The position numbers and the translations under genes are program-made. From Blastococcus sp. TF02-09 (GTDB lineage: Bacteria > Actinomycetota > Actinomycetes > Mycobacteriales > Geodermatophilaceae), in assembly GCF_003319105.1 (NCBI RefSeq), contig NZ_QOHH01000006.1:62001-126000 (forward strand): 64,000 bases of DNA, read 5' to 3'. Within the stretch, counting starts at the first letter, position 1. Each line of letters opens with the position of its first letter. Of this stretch, positions 22,143-33,164 are shown piece by piece. The notes beneath the pieces were generated by a model, which was not told where the DNA came from, did no database searches, and saw only the letters and a program-made list of their open reading frames with translations.

Positions 22143-23431
22143 CGGCGCCGTTGCGGGTGGCGCTGCTGGGCTGCGGCACCGTCGGCAGCGCGGTCCTGCG
22201 GCTGGTCGAGGAGCAGGCGGACGACCTCGCCGCCCGCATCGGCCGGCCGATCGAGGTCGCCGGCATCGCCGTGCGCCGCCCCGCGCACCACCCCGACGTC
22301 CCGCAGCACCTGCTGACCACCGACTCCGCCGCGCTGGTGCGCCGGGACGACGTCGACCTGGTGGTCGAGGTCATCGGCGGGATCGAGCCGGCCCGCAGCC
22401 TGATGTACGCGGCGTTCGAGGCGGGCAAGTCGGTGGTCAGCGCGAACAAGGCGCTGCTGGCCGAGGACGGCCCGGCCCTGCACGCCGCCGCGGCCAAGGC
22501 CGGGGTCGACCTGTACTACGAGGCCGCCGTCGCCGGGGCGATCCCGCTGCTGCGGCCGCTCCGCGAGTCACTGGCCGGTGACCAGCTGCGCCGGGTCGTG
22601 GGCATCGTCAACGGCACGACGAACTACATCCTCTCGCGCATGGCCGAGACCGGTGCCGGCTTCGCCGAGGCGCTGGCCGAGGCGACCGAGCTCGGGTACG
22701 CCGAGGCCGACCCGACCGCCGACGTCGACGGTTTCGACGCCGCGGCCAAGGCGGCCATCCTCGCCTCGCTGGCCTTCCACACCCCGGTGTCGTCGGCCGA
22801 CGTGCACCGCGAGGGCATCTCCGCGGTCTCGGCCACCGACGTCGCCCGTGCCGCCGAGATCGGCTGCACCGTGAAGCTGCTGGCCATCTGCGAGCGCGTG
22901 CCGAACGGCACCGGGGACTCCGTGGCGGTCCGCGTGCACCCGGCGATGATCCCGACGGCCCACCCCTTGGCCTCGGTCGGCGGCGCGTTCAACGCCGTCT
23001 TCGTCGAGGCCGAGGCCGCCGGGCAGCTGATGTTCTACGGCCAGGGCGCCGGCGGGGAGCCCACCGCCAGCGCCGTCCTCGGCGACCTCGTGGCCGTGGC
23101 GCGCAACCGGGTGGCCGGCGCCTCGGGCCAGGGCCCCACCGGCTACGCCGACCTCGCCGTCCGGCCCATGGCCGAGACCCCGACCCGCTACCACGTCAGC
23201 CTCGACGTGGCGGACAAGCCGGGCGTCCTGGCCGGCGTCGCGCAGGAGTTCGCGCGGCAGCACGTGAGCATCTCCACCGTCCGCCAGACCGGCCACGGCG
23301 ACGCCGCCACGCTGGTCATCGTCACGCACAGCGCGCCCGATGCAGCGCTGTCCGCCACCATCGCCGCCCTGCGGGACATGCCCGTGGTCCGCGGCGTCAC
23401 CAGCGTCCTGCGCGTGGAGGGTCTGTCATGA
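22139..23431 (+). CDS. hom: Homoserine dehydrogenase
   Basis: Reduces aspartate semialdehyde to homoserine. 430 aa: Rossmann motif [11 protein letters not shown] at the N-terminus, catalytic region [12 protein letters not shown] and [19 protein letters not shown] in the middle, and a C-terminal ACT domain (about 350-430) that usually confers threonine feedback inhibition. GTG 22139 overlaps the lysA stop; the stop overlaps thrC by ATGA. Confidence 0.97.
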   Translation: MTAPLRVALLGCGTVGSAVLRLVEEQADDLAARIGRPIEVAGIAVRRPAHHPDVPQHLLTTDSAALVRRDDVDLVVEVIGGIEPARSLMYAAFEAGKSVVSANKALLAEDGPALHAAAAKAGVDLYYEAAVAGAIPLLRPLRESLAGDQLRRVVGIVNGTTNYILSRMAETGAGFAEALAEATELGYAEADPTADVDGFDAAAKAAILASLAFHTPVSSADVHREGISAVSATDVARAAEIGCTVKLLAICERVPNGTGDSVAVRVHPAMIPTAHPLASVGGAFNAVFVEAEAAGQLMFYGQGAGGEPTASAVLGDLVAVARNRVAGASGQGPTGYADLAVRPMAETPTRYHVSLDVADKPGVLAGVAQEFARQHVSISTVRQTGHGDAATLVIVTHSAPDAALSATIAALRDMPVVRGVTSVLRVEGLS

Positions 23432-24504
23432 GCGTCTCGCCGACCAAGGTGTCCCCGGGGTGGCCGGGGCTGATCGAGGCCTACCGGTCGCGGCTGCCGG
23501 TCACCGACGCCACGCCGGTGGTCACGCTGCACGAGGGCGCGACGCCGCTGGTGCACGCCCGCGAGCTCTCCAGCCGCACCGGCTGCGAGGTCTACCTCAA
23601 GGTCGAGGGCGCCAACCCGACGGGCTCCTTCAAGGACCGCGGGATGACGATGGCCATCACCAAGGCCGTCGAGGAGGGCGCCAAGGCGGTCATCTGCGCC
23701 TCCACGGGCAACACCAGCGCCAGCGCCGCCGCCTACGCCGCGCGCGCCGGCCTCACCTGCGCCGTGCTGGTGCCCCAGGGCAAGATCGCGATGGGCAAGC
23801 TCGCCCAGGCGCTGGTGCACGGCGCGCAGCTGCTGCAGGTCGAGGGCAACTTCGACGACTGCCTCGCGCTGGCGAGCAAGCTGGCCATCGACTACCCGGT
23901 GAGCCTGGTCAACAGCGTCAACCAGTTCCGCATCGAGGGGCAGAAGACCGCCTCGTTCGAGATCGTCGACGTGCTCGGCGACGCCCCTGACATCCACTGC
24001 CTTCCGGTCGGCAACGCCGGCAACATCACCGCCTACTGGCAGGGCTACCGCGAGTACGCCGCCGACGGCACCGCCACGCGCACGCCGAAGATGTGGGGCT
24101 TCCAGGCCGCGGGTGCCGCACCGATCGTGAACGGTGCCGTGGTGGAGAACCCGAGCACCATCGCCACCGCGATCCGGATCGGTAACCCGGCCTCCTGGAC
24201 CAAGGCGCTGGCCGCGCGCGACGACTCCGGCGGGCGGATCGACGCCGTCACCGACCGCGCCATCCTGTCGGCCTACCGGCTGCTGGCCCGCAGCGAGGCG
24301 GTGTTCGTCGAGCCCGCGTCCGCGGCCTCGGTCGCGGGTCTGCTGCAGGTCGCGGCCGCCGGCGAGCTCGAGCCGGGGCAGCGGATCGTCTGCACCGTCA
24401 CGGGCAACGGCCTCAAGGACCCGGAGTGGGCGATCTCCGGTGCGCCGGCGCCGACCACCATCCCGGTCGACGCGGCGGCGGCCGCCACCCGGCTCGGCCT
24501 GTGA
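23428..24504 (+). CDS. thrC: Threonine synthase
   Basis: A PLP enzyme of 358 aa that turns O-phosphohomoserine into threonine. PLP-Lys in [12 protein letters not shown] (about residue 69), substrate loop [13 protein letters not shown], and the phosphate-binding [12 protein letters not shown]. It has the short class length of actinobacterial ThrC. The start overlaps hom (ATGA) and the stop overlaps thrB (GTGA). Confidence 0.97.
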   Translation: MSVSPTKVSPGWPGLIEAYRSRLPVTDATPVVTLHEGATPLVHARELSSRTGCEVYLKVEGANPTGSFKDRGMTMAITKAVEEGAKAVICASTGNTSASAAAYAARAGLTCAVLVPQGKIAMGKLAQALVHGAQLLQVEGNFDDCLALASKLAIDYPVSLVNSVNQFRIEGQKTASFEIVDVLGDAPDIHCLPVGNAGNITAYWQGYREYAADGTATRTPKMWGFQAAGAAPIVNGAVVENPSTIATAIRIGNPASWTKALAARDDSGGRIDAVTDRAILSAYRLLARSEAVFVEPASAASVAGLLQVAAAGELEPGQRIVCTVTGNGLKDPEWAISGAPAPTTIPVDAAAAATRLGL

Positions 24505-25436
24505 GCGGGCCGGACGCCGGGCGGGTCACCGTGCGCGTGCCGGCCACCAGCGCCAACCTCGGGCCGGCGTTCGACTGCGCCGGGCTCGCGCTCACCCACC
24601 ACGATGTCCTCGACTTCGCCCTCGTGCCCGACGGCCTCACCGTCGAGATCGACGGCGCCGGCGCCGGTGAGCTGCCCACCGACGAATCGCACCTCGTGGT
24701 CCGGGCCTTCCGGGCCGCGAGCGCCGAGCTCGGCTGGACGCCGTCCGGCCTGCACCTGTCGGCGCGCAACGCGATCCCGCAGGGCCGTGGCATGGGGTCC
24801 TCGGCGGCCGCCGTCGTGGCCGGGGTGCTCGCCGCCTGGTCGCTCTGCCCGGACGTCGACACCGTCGACGGGGACGCCGTCCTGCGGCTGACCACCGAGC
24901 TGGAGGGACACCCGGACAACGTCGCGGCCTGCCTGCTCGGCGGGCTGACGTTGTCCTGGACGGGGGAGCGGGGCGTGGGCGCGGACAGCCTGCCCGTGCA
25001 CGACGACGTCCAGCCGATCGTCCTGGTGCCCGATGCGACGCTGTCCACCGAGGTGGCCCGCGGTCTGCTGCCCGACGTCGTGCCGCACGCCGACGCCGCC
25101 TTCAACGCCGGCCGGTCCGCGCTGCTCGTGCACGCCCTGACCTCCGGGACGCGGCTGCTCGAGGCCACCGAGGACCGGCTGCACCAGCGCCAGCGCACCG
25201 CCGCGATGCCGGCCTCGCTGGCCCTCGTCGACCGGCTGCGGGCAGCCGGGCACGCCGCCGTGATCTCCGGCGCCGGTCCGTCGGTGCTGGTCCTCGCCCG
25301 CCGCGGGGCCGACGAGCTCGGCGAGGTGCAGGCCGTCACGAGGGCGGCTATCGAGGGCTGGACGGTGCTGCCGCTCGACGTCGACCCCACCGGGGCCCGT
25401 GTGGACCGGCCCGTCGGAGAGGTATCTTCTCGGTAA
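24501..25436 (+). CDS. thrB: Homoserine kinase
   Basis: A GHMP kinase of 311 aa. N-terminal [16 protein letters not shown], the ATP-binding loop [16 protein letters not shown] (about 95), and the C-terminal [14 protein letters not shown] 24501 is coupled to thrC by a four-base overlap; the upstream ATG in the same frame lies inside thrC and is rejected. It is the last gene of the argS-thrB operon. The rho promoter may lie inside its 3' end. Confidence 0.96.
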   Translation: MSGPDAGRVTVRVPATSANLGPAFDCAGLALTHHDVLDFALVPDGLTVEIDGAGAGELPTDESHLVVRAFRAASAELGWTPSGLHLSARNAIPQGRGMGSSAAAVVAGVLAAWSLCPDVDTVDGDAVLRLTTELEGHPDNVAACLLGGLTLSWTGERGVGADSLPVHDDVQPIVLVPDATLSTEVARGLLPDVVPHADAAFNAGRSALLVHALTSGTRLLEATEDRLHQRQRTAAMPASLALVDRLRAAGHAAVISGAGPSVLVLARRGADELGEVQAVTRAAIEGWTVLPLDVDPTGARVDRPVGEVSSR

Positions 25437-25675
25437 CGAGGAACACGCTGGAACACACCGGTGTTGTCCTGTCCGTGAGCCGCGTCTAGGCTCACGGCGT
25501 AGCCGCCCACTTCGGGCGAGCCTCGCGTGGGGCCGACGCCGGCGATTGCACCGCTGATCCGCTCCACATTCTCCACCCGCTCCTCATCAGGGCCCCCGCC
25601 TCATGCCCGGGTCCGCACGGAGCGGTGCACCCCCTGCGCTGGAACGCGCAGGTCACCGCAGGGAAGGACCTGTAC
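25437..25675 (+). promoter_or_regulatory. Long leader of rho
   Basis: A 239-base non-coding stretch between thrB and rho. It holds a palindrome ACACCGGTGT (25455-25464) and an 8-bp stem-loop (25474-25496), and ends with a GGAAGGA ribosome site before GTG 25676. A TATCTT box at 25423-25428, inside thrB, could be the -10. A long structured leader would suit Rho autoregulation, known for E. coli rho; here it is inference. Confidence 0.4.
25474..25496 (+). repeat. Stem-loop in the thrB-rho gap
   Basis: Perfect 8-bp inverted repeat CGTGAGCC / GGCTCACG with a 7-base loop, 38 bases after the thrB stop. No T tract follows. It may be the thrB terminator or part of the rho leader. Confidence 0.55.
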
Positions 25676-27814
25676 GTGAGCGAAAGCACCGACCTCGCCG
25701 TGACGGGCGCGCAGGACGCCGCCGGCACGAGCGAGGCACCCGCCGCTCCTGAGACGGCGGGCCGAGCCCGGCGCCGCGGCACCGGCCTGGCCGGCATGCT
25801 GCTGCCCGAGCTGCAGCGCCTGGCCTCCGAGCTGGGCATCCCCGGTACCGGGCGGATGCGCAAGGGCGACCTCGTCGCCGCCATCTCCGCCCGCCAGGTG
25901 GGCGACACCGGCGCCCCGGCCCCCCGGACCGAGAGCCAGGACGACGCCGGCGCCGACCGTGCGCGCGGCGTGGCCGCCACGGCGGCGCCGCTCGAGGCGC
26001 CGATCAGCGGGGGCGCCAACGGCGGCCCCCTCACCGGTGGCGACACCGAGGCGCGCCCGACCCGGACCCGTCGCGGCGCCAGCCGCCCGGCCGGCTCCCC
26101 GTCGGCGGCGACGACCACCGCGCCGGCCGCCGACACCGGCGCCGAGAGCCGTGCCGACGTCGACATCACCCCGGCCGACACCGCGCCTGCCGACAGCGGC
26201 CCGCGGGACGGCGAGCAGTCCGACACCGACCAGCGCGACGGCGACCGTCCGCAGCGCAACCGGGACCGCAACCGCAACCGCGGCGACCGGGACGGCAACC
26301 GCGAGGGCGGCCGCGACGGGAGCCCCCGCGAGGGCGGCGACCGGGGCGAGCGCGCCGAGCGGGGTGACCGTCCCGACCGCGGCAACCGCGACAACGGCAA
26401 CCGCGACGGCGGCAACCGGGACGGCAACGACCGGGGTGACCGGGCCGGCCGCGACGGCAACCGCGGACCCGACCGTGGCGAGCGCACCGACCGCGACGGC
26501 CGGCCGGGCAACCGGCCCGACAACCGCACCGACGGCCGGAACCCCGACGAGGACGACGACGACTTCGAGGGCGGCCGCGGCCGCCGGGGCCGCCGCTACC
26601 GCGACCGGAACAAGCGCGGCTCCGGCATGGGCGGCCGCGACCGCTTCGACCAGGGCGAGCCGACGATCAGCGAGGACGACGTCCTGCTGCCCGTCGCCGG
26701 CATCCTCGACGTGCTGGACAACTACGCGTTCGTCCGGACGTCGGGCTACCTCACCGGCCCCAACGACGTCTACGTGTCGCTGTCGCAGGTGCGCCGCTAC
26801 GGCCTGCGCCGTGGTGACGCCATCACCGGCGCCGTCCGCCAGCCCCGCGAGGGCGAGCGCAAGGACAAGTACAACGCGCTGGTGCGGCTGGACACGGTCA
26901 ACGGGCTGGACCCGGAGCAGGCGAAGAACCGCCCCGAGTTCACCAAGCTGACCCCGCTCTACCCGCAGGAGCGCCTGCGGCTGGAGACCGATCCGCACCT
27001 GCTGACCACCCGGGTCATCGACCTGGTGATGCCGATCGGCAAGGGGCAGCGCGCCCTGATCGTCTCGCCCCCGAAGGCGGGCAAGACGATGGTGCTGCAG
27101 TCGCTGGCCAACGCCATCACCACGAACAACCCGGAGTGCCACCTCATGGTGGTGCTGGTCGACGAGCGGCCCGAAGAGGTCACCGACATGCAGCGCTCGG
27201 TGAAGGGCGAGGTCATCGCCTCGACCTTCGACCGGCCGCCGTCGGACCACACCACGGTCGCCGAGCTCTCCATCGAGCGGGCCAAGCGCCTGGTCGAGAT
27301 GGGCCACGACGTCGTCGTCCTGCTGGACTCGATCACCCGGCTGGGCCGCGCCTACAACCTGGCGGCACCCGCCAGCGGGCGCATCCTCTCCGGTGGTGTC
27401 GACTCCACGGCGCTCTACCCGCCCAAGCGCTTCCTGGGTGCTGCCCGCAACATCGAGAACGGCGGCTCGCTCACGATCATCGCCTCGGCGCTGGTCGAGA
27501 CCGGCTCCACGATGGACACGGTCATCTTCGAGGAGTTCAAGGGCACCGGTAACGCGGAGATCAAGCTGGACCGCCGGCTGGCGGACAAGCGGATCTTCCC
27601 GGCCGTCGACGTCAACGCGTCGGGCACGCGCAAGGAGGAGATCCTCATGTCGCCCGATGAGCTGGCCATCGTCATCAAGCTGCGCCGGGTGCTCGCCGCG
27701 CTCGAGCCGCAGCAGGCCCTCGAGCTGCTCCTGGACAAGCTGAAGAAGACGCGCAACAACGTCGAGTTCCTCATGCAGATCCAGAAGACGACGCTGGGTC
27801 CGGAGAAGGACTGA
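25676..27814 (+). CDS. rho: Transcription termination factor Rho
   Basis: A hexameric RNA helicase of 712 aa. Order: N-terminal Rho_N helical domain ([13 protein letters not shown], about 40-75), a long low-complexity insert rich in Arg, Gly, Asp and Asn (about 80-330), the cold-shock RNA-binding domain ([14 protein letters not shown] onward), and the RecA core with Walker [10 protein letters not shown], Walker [17 protein letters not shown] and the Q-loop region. The insert is typical of actinobacterial Rho and adds RNA affinity. GTG 25676 is chosen for its GGAAGGA site; the upstream 25625 start lacks one. Confidence 0.97.
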   Translation: MSESTDLAVTGAQDAAGTSEAPAAPETAGRARRRGTGLAGMLLPELQRLASELGIPGTGRMRKGDLVAAISARQVGDTGAPAPRTESQDDAGADRARGVAATAAPLEAPISGGANGGPLTGGDTEARPTRTRRGASRPAGSPSAATTTAPAADTGAESRADVDITPADTAPADSGPRDGEQSDTDQRDGDRPQRNRDRNRNRGDRDGNREGGRDGSPREGGDRGERAERGDRPDRGNRDNGNRDGGNRDGNDRGDRAGRDGNRGPDRGERTDRDGRPGNRPDNRTDGRNPDEDDDDFEGGRGRRGRRYRDRNKRGSGMGGRDRFDQGEPTISEDDVLLPVAGILDVLDNYAFVRTSGYLTGPNDVYVSLSQVRRYGLRRGDAITGAVRQPREGERKDKYNALVRLDTVNGLDPEQAKNRPEFTKLTPLYPQERLRLETDPHLLTTRVIDLVMPIGKGQRALIVSPPKAGKTMVLQSLANAITTNNPECHLMVVLVDERPEEVTDMQRSVKGEVIASTFDRPPSDHTTVAELSIERAKRLVEMGHDVVVLLDSITRLGRAYNLAAPASGRILSGGVDSTALYPPKRFLGAARNIENGGSLTIIASALVETGSTMDTVIFEEFKGTGNAEIKLDRRLADKRIFPAVDVNASGTRKEEILMSPDELAIVIKLRRVLAALEPQQALELLLDKLKKTRNNVEFLMQIQKTTLGPEKD

Positions 27815-27819
27815 GCACG

Positions 27820-27845
27820 GGCCCCCCTGCTCCGGCAGGGGGGCC
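27820..27845 (+). terminator. Terminator hairpin of rho
   Basis: Perfect 11-bp GC stem GGCCCCCCTGC / GCAGGGGGGCC with loop TCCG, starting five bases after the rho stop. There is no U tract, as is common in actinobacteria. Confidence 0.75.
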
Positions 27846-27959
27846 TGCCCGTCCGGTGTCCCGATCTGGGAGACTGGTCGGCCGAGGCCGCCCCGGAATT
27901 TCTGCCGGCGGACGGCGTTCCACCACATGCACGGCACAGACTTCCGCAGAAGAGGCGAT

Positions 27960-28193
27960 ATGAAGCCCGACATCCACCCGGCCTACAACGTCACCACCGT
28001 GACCTGCGGCTGCGGCAACACCTTCACCACCCGTAGCACCTCGCCGACGGGCACCCTCACCGTCGAGACCTGCTCGGCCTGCCACCCCTTCTACACCGGC
28101 AAGCAGCGCATCCTCGACACCGGTGGCCGCGTCGCCCGCTTCGAGAAGCGGTTCGGCAAGCGCAACGCCGCCGAGGCCTCGGCCGACAAGTAG
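27960..28193 (+). CDS. rpmE: 50S ribosomal protein L31 (zinc-binding, C+ type)
   Basis: A 77 aa ribosomal protein. It keeps the zinc cysteines as CGCG near residue 17 and [10 protein letters not shown] near 39, so it is the zinc form rather than the zinc-free paralogue. ATG 27960 follows an AGAAGAGG ribosome site and begins MKPDIHPAY, the conserved N-terminus. Confidence 0.96.
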   Translation: MKPDIHPAYNVTTVTCGCGNTFTTRSTSPTGTLTVETCSACHPFYTGKQRILDTGGRVARFEKRFGKRNAAEASADK

Positions 28194-28277
28194 CACCTCC
28201 GACGGCGCCCGTCCCACCTCGCGGTGGGGCGGGCGCCGTCGTCGTGTCCGGACCCGACACACCCCAGGAGTGACCCC

Positions 28278-29348
<1,071 letters not shown>

Positions 29349-29358
29349 GGCGGCCGGG

Positions 29359-30213
29359 ATGAACCCCAGGACGCTCCTGGCCGACGCGGCACGGCGCCTC
29401 TCCGAGGCCGGCGTCGAGTCACCCCGGGTGGACGCCGAGCTGCTGCTGGCGCACGTCGTCGGGCGCTCCCGCGCCGGCCTGCTGACGCTGGACGACGTCG
29501 CCGACGCCGACGCCGGCCGGTTCGACGCGCTGGTCGAGCAGCGGGCGGACCGCGTGCCGCTGCAGCACCTCACCGGCCGCGCCCCGTTCCGGCTGCTGGA
29601 GCTCGCGGTGGGCCCGGGCGTGTTCGTGCCGCGGCCGGAGACCGAGCAGCTCGTCGAGTGGGCGCTCGCCCGGTTGTCCGGGATCGACGGACCGCTCGTG
29701 GTGGACCTGGGCAGCGGATCCGGCGCCATCGCGCTGTCCATCGCGCACGAGCACCCCGGCGCACGGGTCACCGCCGTCGAGCGGGACCCCGGCGCGCTGG
29801 CCTGGACCCGGCACAACGCGCTGGCGCGGGCCGGCGCCCGGGACACCCCCGTGGGCGTCGTCGCCGGCGACATGACCGACCCGCAGCTGCTGACCGAGCT
29901 CGACGGCCGCGTCGACCTCGTCGTCTCCAACCCGCCCTACGTGCCCGACGGGGCGCGCGTGCCGCGCGAGGTGGCCGAGCACGACCCGCCGCTGGCGCTG
30001 TGGGGCGGCTCCGACGGTCTGGACGTGGTGCGCGGCATGCTCGGGGTGGCCGCCCGCCTGCTCCGCCCGGGAGGCTGGCTCGGTATCGAGCACGCCGATC
30101 AGCAGGGGACGGCGCTCCCGGCCGTGATCCGGTCGCACGGGGGCTTCACCGCCGTCGAGGACCATCCCGATCTGGCCGGTCGCCCCCGGTTCACCACCGC
30201 CCGCCGCGCCTGA
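29359..30213 (+). CDS. prmC: Release factor glutamine methyltransferase
   Basis: Methylates the Gln of the RF GGQ motif using SAM. 284 aa; SAM motif VVDLGSGSGAIALS (about 113-126) and catalytic VSNPPYVP (about 190). The N-terminal helical bundle binds the release factor. Directly follows prfA, the standard pairing. Confidence 0.95.
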   Translation: MNPRTLLADAARRLSEAGVESPRVDAELLLAHVVGRSRAGLLTLDDVADADAGRFDALVEQRADRVPLQHLTGRAPFRLLELAVGPGVFVPRPETEQLVEWALARLSGIDGPLVVDLGSGSGAIALSIAHEHPGARVTAVERDPGALAWTRHNALARAGARDTPVGVVAGDMTDPQLLTELDGRVDLVVSNPPYVPDGARVPREVAEHDPPLALWGGSDGLDVVRGMLGVAARLLRPGGWLGIEHADQQGTALPAVIRSHGGFTAVEDHPDLAGRPRFTTARRA

Positions 30214-30227
30214 CAGGAGGAGGACCA

Positions 30228-31694
30228 GTGACGGAATCGCAGGGCACCCTGCTGGCCGGCCGGTACCGGCTCGGGTCGCTGATCGCCGGTGGTGGCATGG
30301 GCCAGGTCTGGCGCGGGCGCGACACCATGCTCGACCGCCCGGTGGCGGTCAAGGTGCTCCGCGACCAGTTCGCCGGGGACCCGACCTTCCGCGCCCGCTT
30401 CCGGGCCGAGGCGCAGCACGCCGCCACCCTCGTGCATCCGCACATCGCCGCGGTCTTCGACTACGGCGAGGTGCAGGGAGCCCCCGGCACACCGCCGGTC
30501 GCCTACCTCGTGATGGAGCTCGTGGAGGGTGAGTCGCTGGCCGACGTGCTCCGCCGCGAGGGGCGGCTCGACGCCGCCCGCACTCTCGCCGTCCTCGGCC
30601 AGGCCGCCGAGGGTCTCGGTGCCGCGCACGCCGCCGGGGTGGTGCACCGCGACATCAAGCCCGCCAACCTCCTGGTGACCCCGGACGGGCGGGTCAAGCT
30701 CACCGACTTCGGCATCGCCCGGTCCGCGGCCAGCGTCGCGATGACGGCCACGGGACAGGTGCTCGGCACCGCGCACTACCTCTCCCCGGAGCAGGCGTCC
30801 GGGCAGCCCGCGAGCCCGGCCAGCGACGTCTACGCCCTCGGCACGGTGGGCTACGAGTGCCTGGCCGGACGGCGAGCGTTCGAGGGGGAGAGCGCCGTCC
30901 AGATCGCGGTCATGCAGATCCGCGACCGGCCCGACCCGCTGCCGGCCGAGGTCCCGCCCGACGTCCGTGCGCTGATCGAGCGGGCGATGGCCAAGGACCC
31001 GGCCACCCGCTATCCGGACGGTGCCGCGCTGCGCGACGCGATCGACGCCGTCCGCACCGGGGGCGCGGCACCGCTGACCGCGACCTCCGTCCTTCCGGTG
31101 GCGCCGGCTCGGGCCGCGGCGCCCGCCCCGACCGCCGTCCTGCCGGTCGTGACCGACGGAGCCGCTACCGCAGCCCGCTCCCACCGCAGGAGGTGGCCGC
31201 TGGCCGCGCTGCTGGCGGTGCTGCTCCTGGCCGGGGGAGGCGGCGTCCTCGCCCTCGCGTCCCGGGACGACCCGGCAGCGGCCGACGCCGGCACGGTGAC
31301 CCAGCCGGAGGCCGCCCCGACCACGCCCGCCGGCGTCGACGTCGTGGCCGTGGACCTCGTCGGCCGGCCGGCCCAGGAGGTCGAGGACGAGCTGGTGGGG
31401 AAGGGGCTCCGGGTCGAGCTCGTCGCCGTGGAGACGGGCGAGGTGGCCGAGGGCCTGGTCACCGCCGTCGCCCCGGCCGGCACGCTCCCCCCGGACACGG
31501 TGGTCCGGCTCAGCTACGCCACGGCGCCGCCGCCGGCCCCCGCTCCTGCGCCCGCGCCCGCGCCCGCTCCTGCGGACGAGGACGAAGCCGACGAGGACGA
31601 GGCCGGCGACGACGGCGCGGCCCGGGGCAAGGGGAACGCCGACCGCGAGGAGCGCGGGAACGGCCGGGGCAAGGGTCGGAACGAGGGCGACTGA
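30228..31694 (+). CDS. Membrane Ser/Thr protein kinase with one PASTA domain
   Basis: A Hanks-type kinase of 488 aa. Gly loop IAGGGMGQVWRG, Lys in VAVKVL, catalytic HRDIKPANLL, DFGIA, and an activation loop with Thr residues (MTATGQVLGTAHY). One membrane segment lies near residues 323-345. The extracytoplasmic part has one PASTA-like domain (VDLVGRPAQEVEDELVGKG) and a tail of Ala-Pro repeats, acidic Asp/Glu runs and a basic Gly/Arg end. GTG 30228 has GGAGGAGG upstream. It sits between prmC and tsaC. Confidence 0.92.
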   Translation: MTESQGTLLAGRYRLGSLIAGGGMGQVWRGRDTMLDRPVAVKVLRDQFAGDPTFRARFRAEAQHAATLVHPHIAAVFDYGEVQGAPGTPPVAYLVMELVEGESLADVLRREGRLDAARTLAVLGQAAEGLGAAHAAGVVHRDIKPANLLVTPDGRVKLTDFGIARSAASVAMTATGQVLGTAHYLSPEQASGQPASPASDVYALGTVGYECLAGRRAFEGESAVQIAVMQIRDRPDPLPAEVPPDVRALIERAMAKDPATRYPDGAALRDAIDAVRTGGAAPLTATSVLPVAPARAAAPAPTAVLPVVTDGAATAARSHRRRWPLAALLAVLLLAGGGGVLALASRDDPAAADAGTVTQPEAAPTTPAGVDVVAVDLVGRPAQEVEDELVGKGLRVELVAVETGEVAEGLVTAVAPAGTLPPDTVVRLSYATAPPPAPAPAPAPAPAPADEDEADEDEAGDDGAARGKGNADREERGNGRGKGRNEGD

Positions 31695-31721
31695 GACCGG
31701 CCGCTGCGGGCGTCCCCGTCG

Positions 31722-32381
31722 GTGACAGACTTCGTCCCCGTGGCCGAGATCTACGACTGCACCGACCCGGAAGGCCGCACCGCCGGCCTGGACGCCGCCG
31801 CCGAGGCGATCGCTGCCGGCCGGCTGGTGCTGCTGCCCACCGACACCGTCTACGGGGTGGCCGCCGACGCGTTCAGCCCTAACGCGGTCACCCGGCTGCT
31901 GGCCGCCAAGAACCGTGGCCGAGGCATGCCCGTCCCCGTGCTGATCGGCGAGGCCTCGACGCTGGCCGGCCTGGTGCTGCAGACCCCGCCGGCTGCGACC
32001 GCCCTCGCCCAGGCGTTCTGGCCCGGCGGCCTCACGCTGGTGGTCGAGCACGCGCCGTCACTGGCCTGGGACCTCGGGGACGCCGAGGGCACGGTGGCGG
32101 TGCGGCTGCCCGACGACGAGCTGACCCGCGACCTGCTCCGGCGCACCGGCCCCCTGGCGGTGTCCAGCGCCAACCGCTCGGGCCGCCCGGCCGCCACCAC
32201 CGCGCAGGAGGCCGCCGAGCAGCTCGGCGAGCACGCCGCCGTGGTGCTCGACGGCGGACCGCGCGCCGACTCCGCGGCCAGCACGATCGTCGACTGCACC
32301 GGCCCCGTGCCGCGGGTCCTGCGCGTGGGCGCCATCCCGGTCGACCGGCTCCGCGACGCGGTCCCCGAGCTGACGGACTGA
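31722..32381 (+). CDS. tsaC: L-threonylcarbamoyladenylate synthase (YrdC/Sua5 family)
   Basis: Forms threonylcarbamoyl-AMP, precursor of t6A37 in tRNAs reading ANN codons. 219 aa with the YrdC fold: LPTDTVYGVAADAF, LLAAKNRG, WPGGLTLV and GPLAVSSANRSG. The C-terminal Sua5 domain is absent. GTG 31722 is used; GTG 31740 is an alternative. Usually adjacent to prmC; here the PASTA kinase lies between. Confidence 0.93.
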   Translation: MTDFVPVAEIYDCTDPEGRTAGLDAAAEAIAAGRLVLLPTDTVYGVAADAFSPNAVTRLLAAKNRGRGMPVPVLIGEASTLAGLVLQTPPAATALAQAFWPGGLTLVVEHAPSLAWDLGDAEGTVAVRLPDDELTRDLLRRTGPLAVSSANRSGRPAATTAQEAAEQLGEHAAVVLDGGPRADSAASTIVDCTGPVPRVLRVGAIPVDRLRDAVPELTD

Positions 32382-32382
32382 C

Positions 32383-32439
32383 GAAGGACCCCGTCCTCCC
32401 CACCCTTCGCACGCTCAGGGCGGGACCCGGGACGGGGCC
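32383..32439 (+). repeat. Structured intergenic repeat, copy A
   Basis: 57 bases, beginning one base after the tsaC stop. An outer imperfect stem (GGACCCCGTCC / GGGACGGGGCC) encloses an inner stem around the core CTTCGCACGCTCAG. It matches copies B (42556-42615) and C (44510-44569) in sequence and layout, all on the plus strand. Confidence 0.7.
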
Positions 32440-32459
32440 GAGAACCGCCGGAGGGTGCG

Positions 32460-32550
32460 GACTTCACGGCCGTCGTCGCGGTGGCCGGCCTCGTGCGGCG
32501 GGCGCTGGGGGACACGGGCCTCACCGGGGGCGGTGAAGACCAGTGGAGGA
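32460..32550 (+). pseudogene. Decayed fragment of a LigD-type polymerase domain
   Basis: Translating 32460-32525 gives a peptide containing AVVAVAGLVRRALGDTGLTG, resembling the helix before the KTSGG motif of LigD polymerase domains. The motif VKTSGG appears one frame over at 32533-32550. The frame then changes again to the downstream ORF (32543-32875), and about 80-90 expected residues are missing. Three frames within 100 bases argue for decay. Similarity is judged by eye. Confidence 0.45.
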
Positions 32551-32875
32551 CCGGGCGGGGCGGGTGTTCGTCGACTCCACGCGGTCGGGGCAGGGCACCG
32601 TCGTCGCCGCCTACAGCCCGCGCATCCGGCCCGGGCTGCCGGTGTACTTCCCGGTGCCGTGGGACCGGCTCGGCGACGTCCGGCCCGCCGACCTCACCGT
32701 CACGACAGCACCGGGGCTGCTGGGCGGGGACGACCCGTGGGCGGCGGCGCTGCCCGGCCCGCAGGCGCTGCCCGCCGACCTGGTGGCCCAGGGGCACAGC
32801 ATCCCGGTCGCCCGCGTCCAGGCGATGCACGAGGGCAAGCGCCGCAAGCGCGCCGCGGAGGCCGCCGGCGAGTGA
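32543..32875 (+). CDS. Remnant or small protein resembling the C-terminal part of the LigD polymerase domain
   Basis: A 110 aa ORF from GTG 32543. The segment GRVFVDSTRSGQGTVVAAYS, followed by RPGLPVYFPVPWDRL and RPADLTV, matches the pattern of the last third of LigD/PrimPol-like polymerase domains (VFLDW..N..G.T..APYS.R.RPGA.VSTPL.WDE). It lacks the catalytic Asp residues and the rest of the ligase, so it cannot be an active polymerase. It ends in a basic tail (EGKRRKRAAEA). No nearby ku or ligase gene is seen. Third-codon bases are strongly G/C, so it might still be translated. Confidence 0.5.
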   Translation: MEDRAGRVFVDSTRSGQGTVVAAYSPRIRPGLPVYFPVPWDRLGDVRPADLTVTTAPGLLGGDDPWAAALPGPQALPADLVAQGHSIPVARVQAMHEGKRRKRAAEAAGE

Positions 32876-33164
32876 CCGGCGTCGCGCGACCTCGACCTCG
32901 CGGTGTGGCAGCCGGCCGCGCGGTCGACGGCGAGGTCGGCCACCACACCGCACGGTCGCGCGCGGGCGGCGGGACGCGCTCGTCGCAGCTGGGGGACGGC
33001 TCCTGGCAGCGGTGCGATCCGGAGGCTCCCAATGTCATCGCGCTACCGTGGGACGACCGCCGCGGCACTCAGAGGTGCCGCGGCCCGACGACGTCCGGGA
33101 GGCGGCTGGATGAGCACGCCTGCTCGCCGGACCCGTCCCGAGCCGAACCCCGCCGGCTGAGCCG
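32876..33164 (+). other. Intergenic region before wecA
   Basis: 289 bases without a convincing gene. It contains a 9-bp perfect stem-loop at 33060-33083 and, at 33110-33160, a 16-codon ORF starting ATGAGCACG that ends just before wecA and could be a leader peptide. Neither has independent support. Confidence 0.3.
33060..33083 (+). repeat. Stem-loop upstream of wecA
   Basis: Perfect 9-bp inverted repeat CCGCGGCAC / GTGCCGCGG with a 6-base loop, about 80 bases before the wecA ATG. It could end upstream transcription or lie in the wecA leader. Confidence 0.5.

Noticed and set aside
26270-26530. Repeats in rho considered as a CRISPR array or minisatellite
   Set aside because: Units are imperfect, lie in frame inside rho, and encode its Arg/Gly-rich insert; no constant repeat with unique spacers exists.
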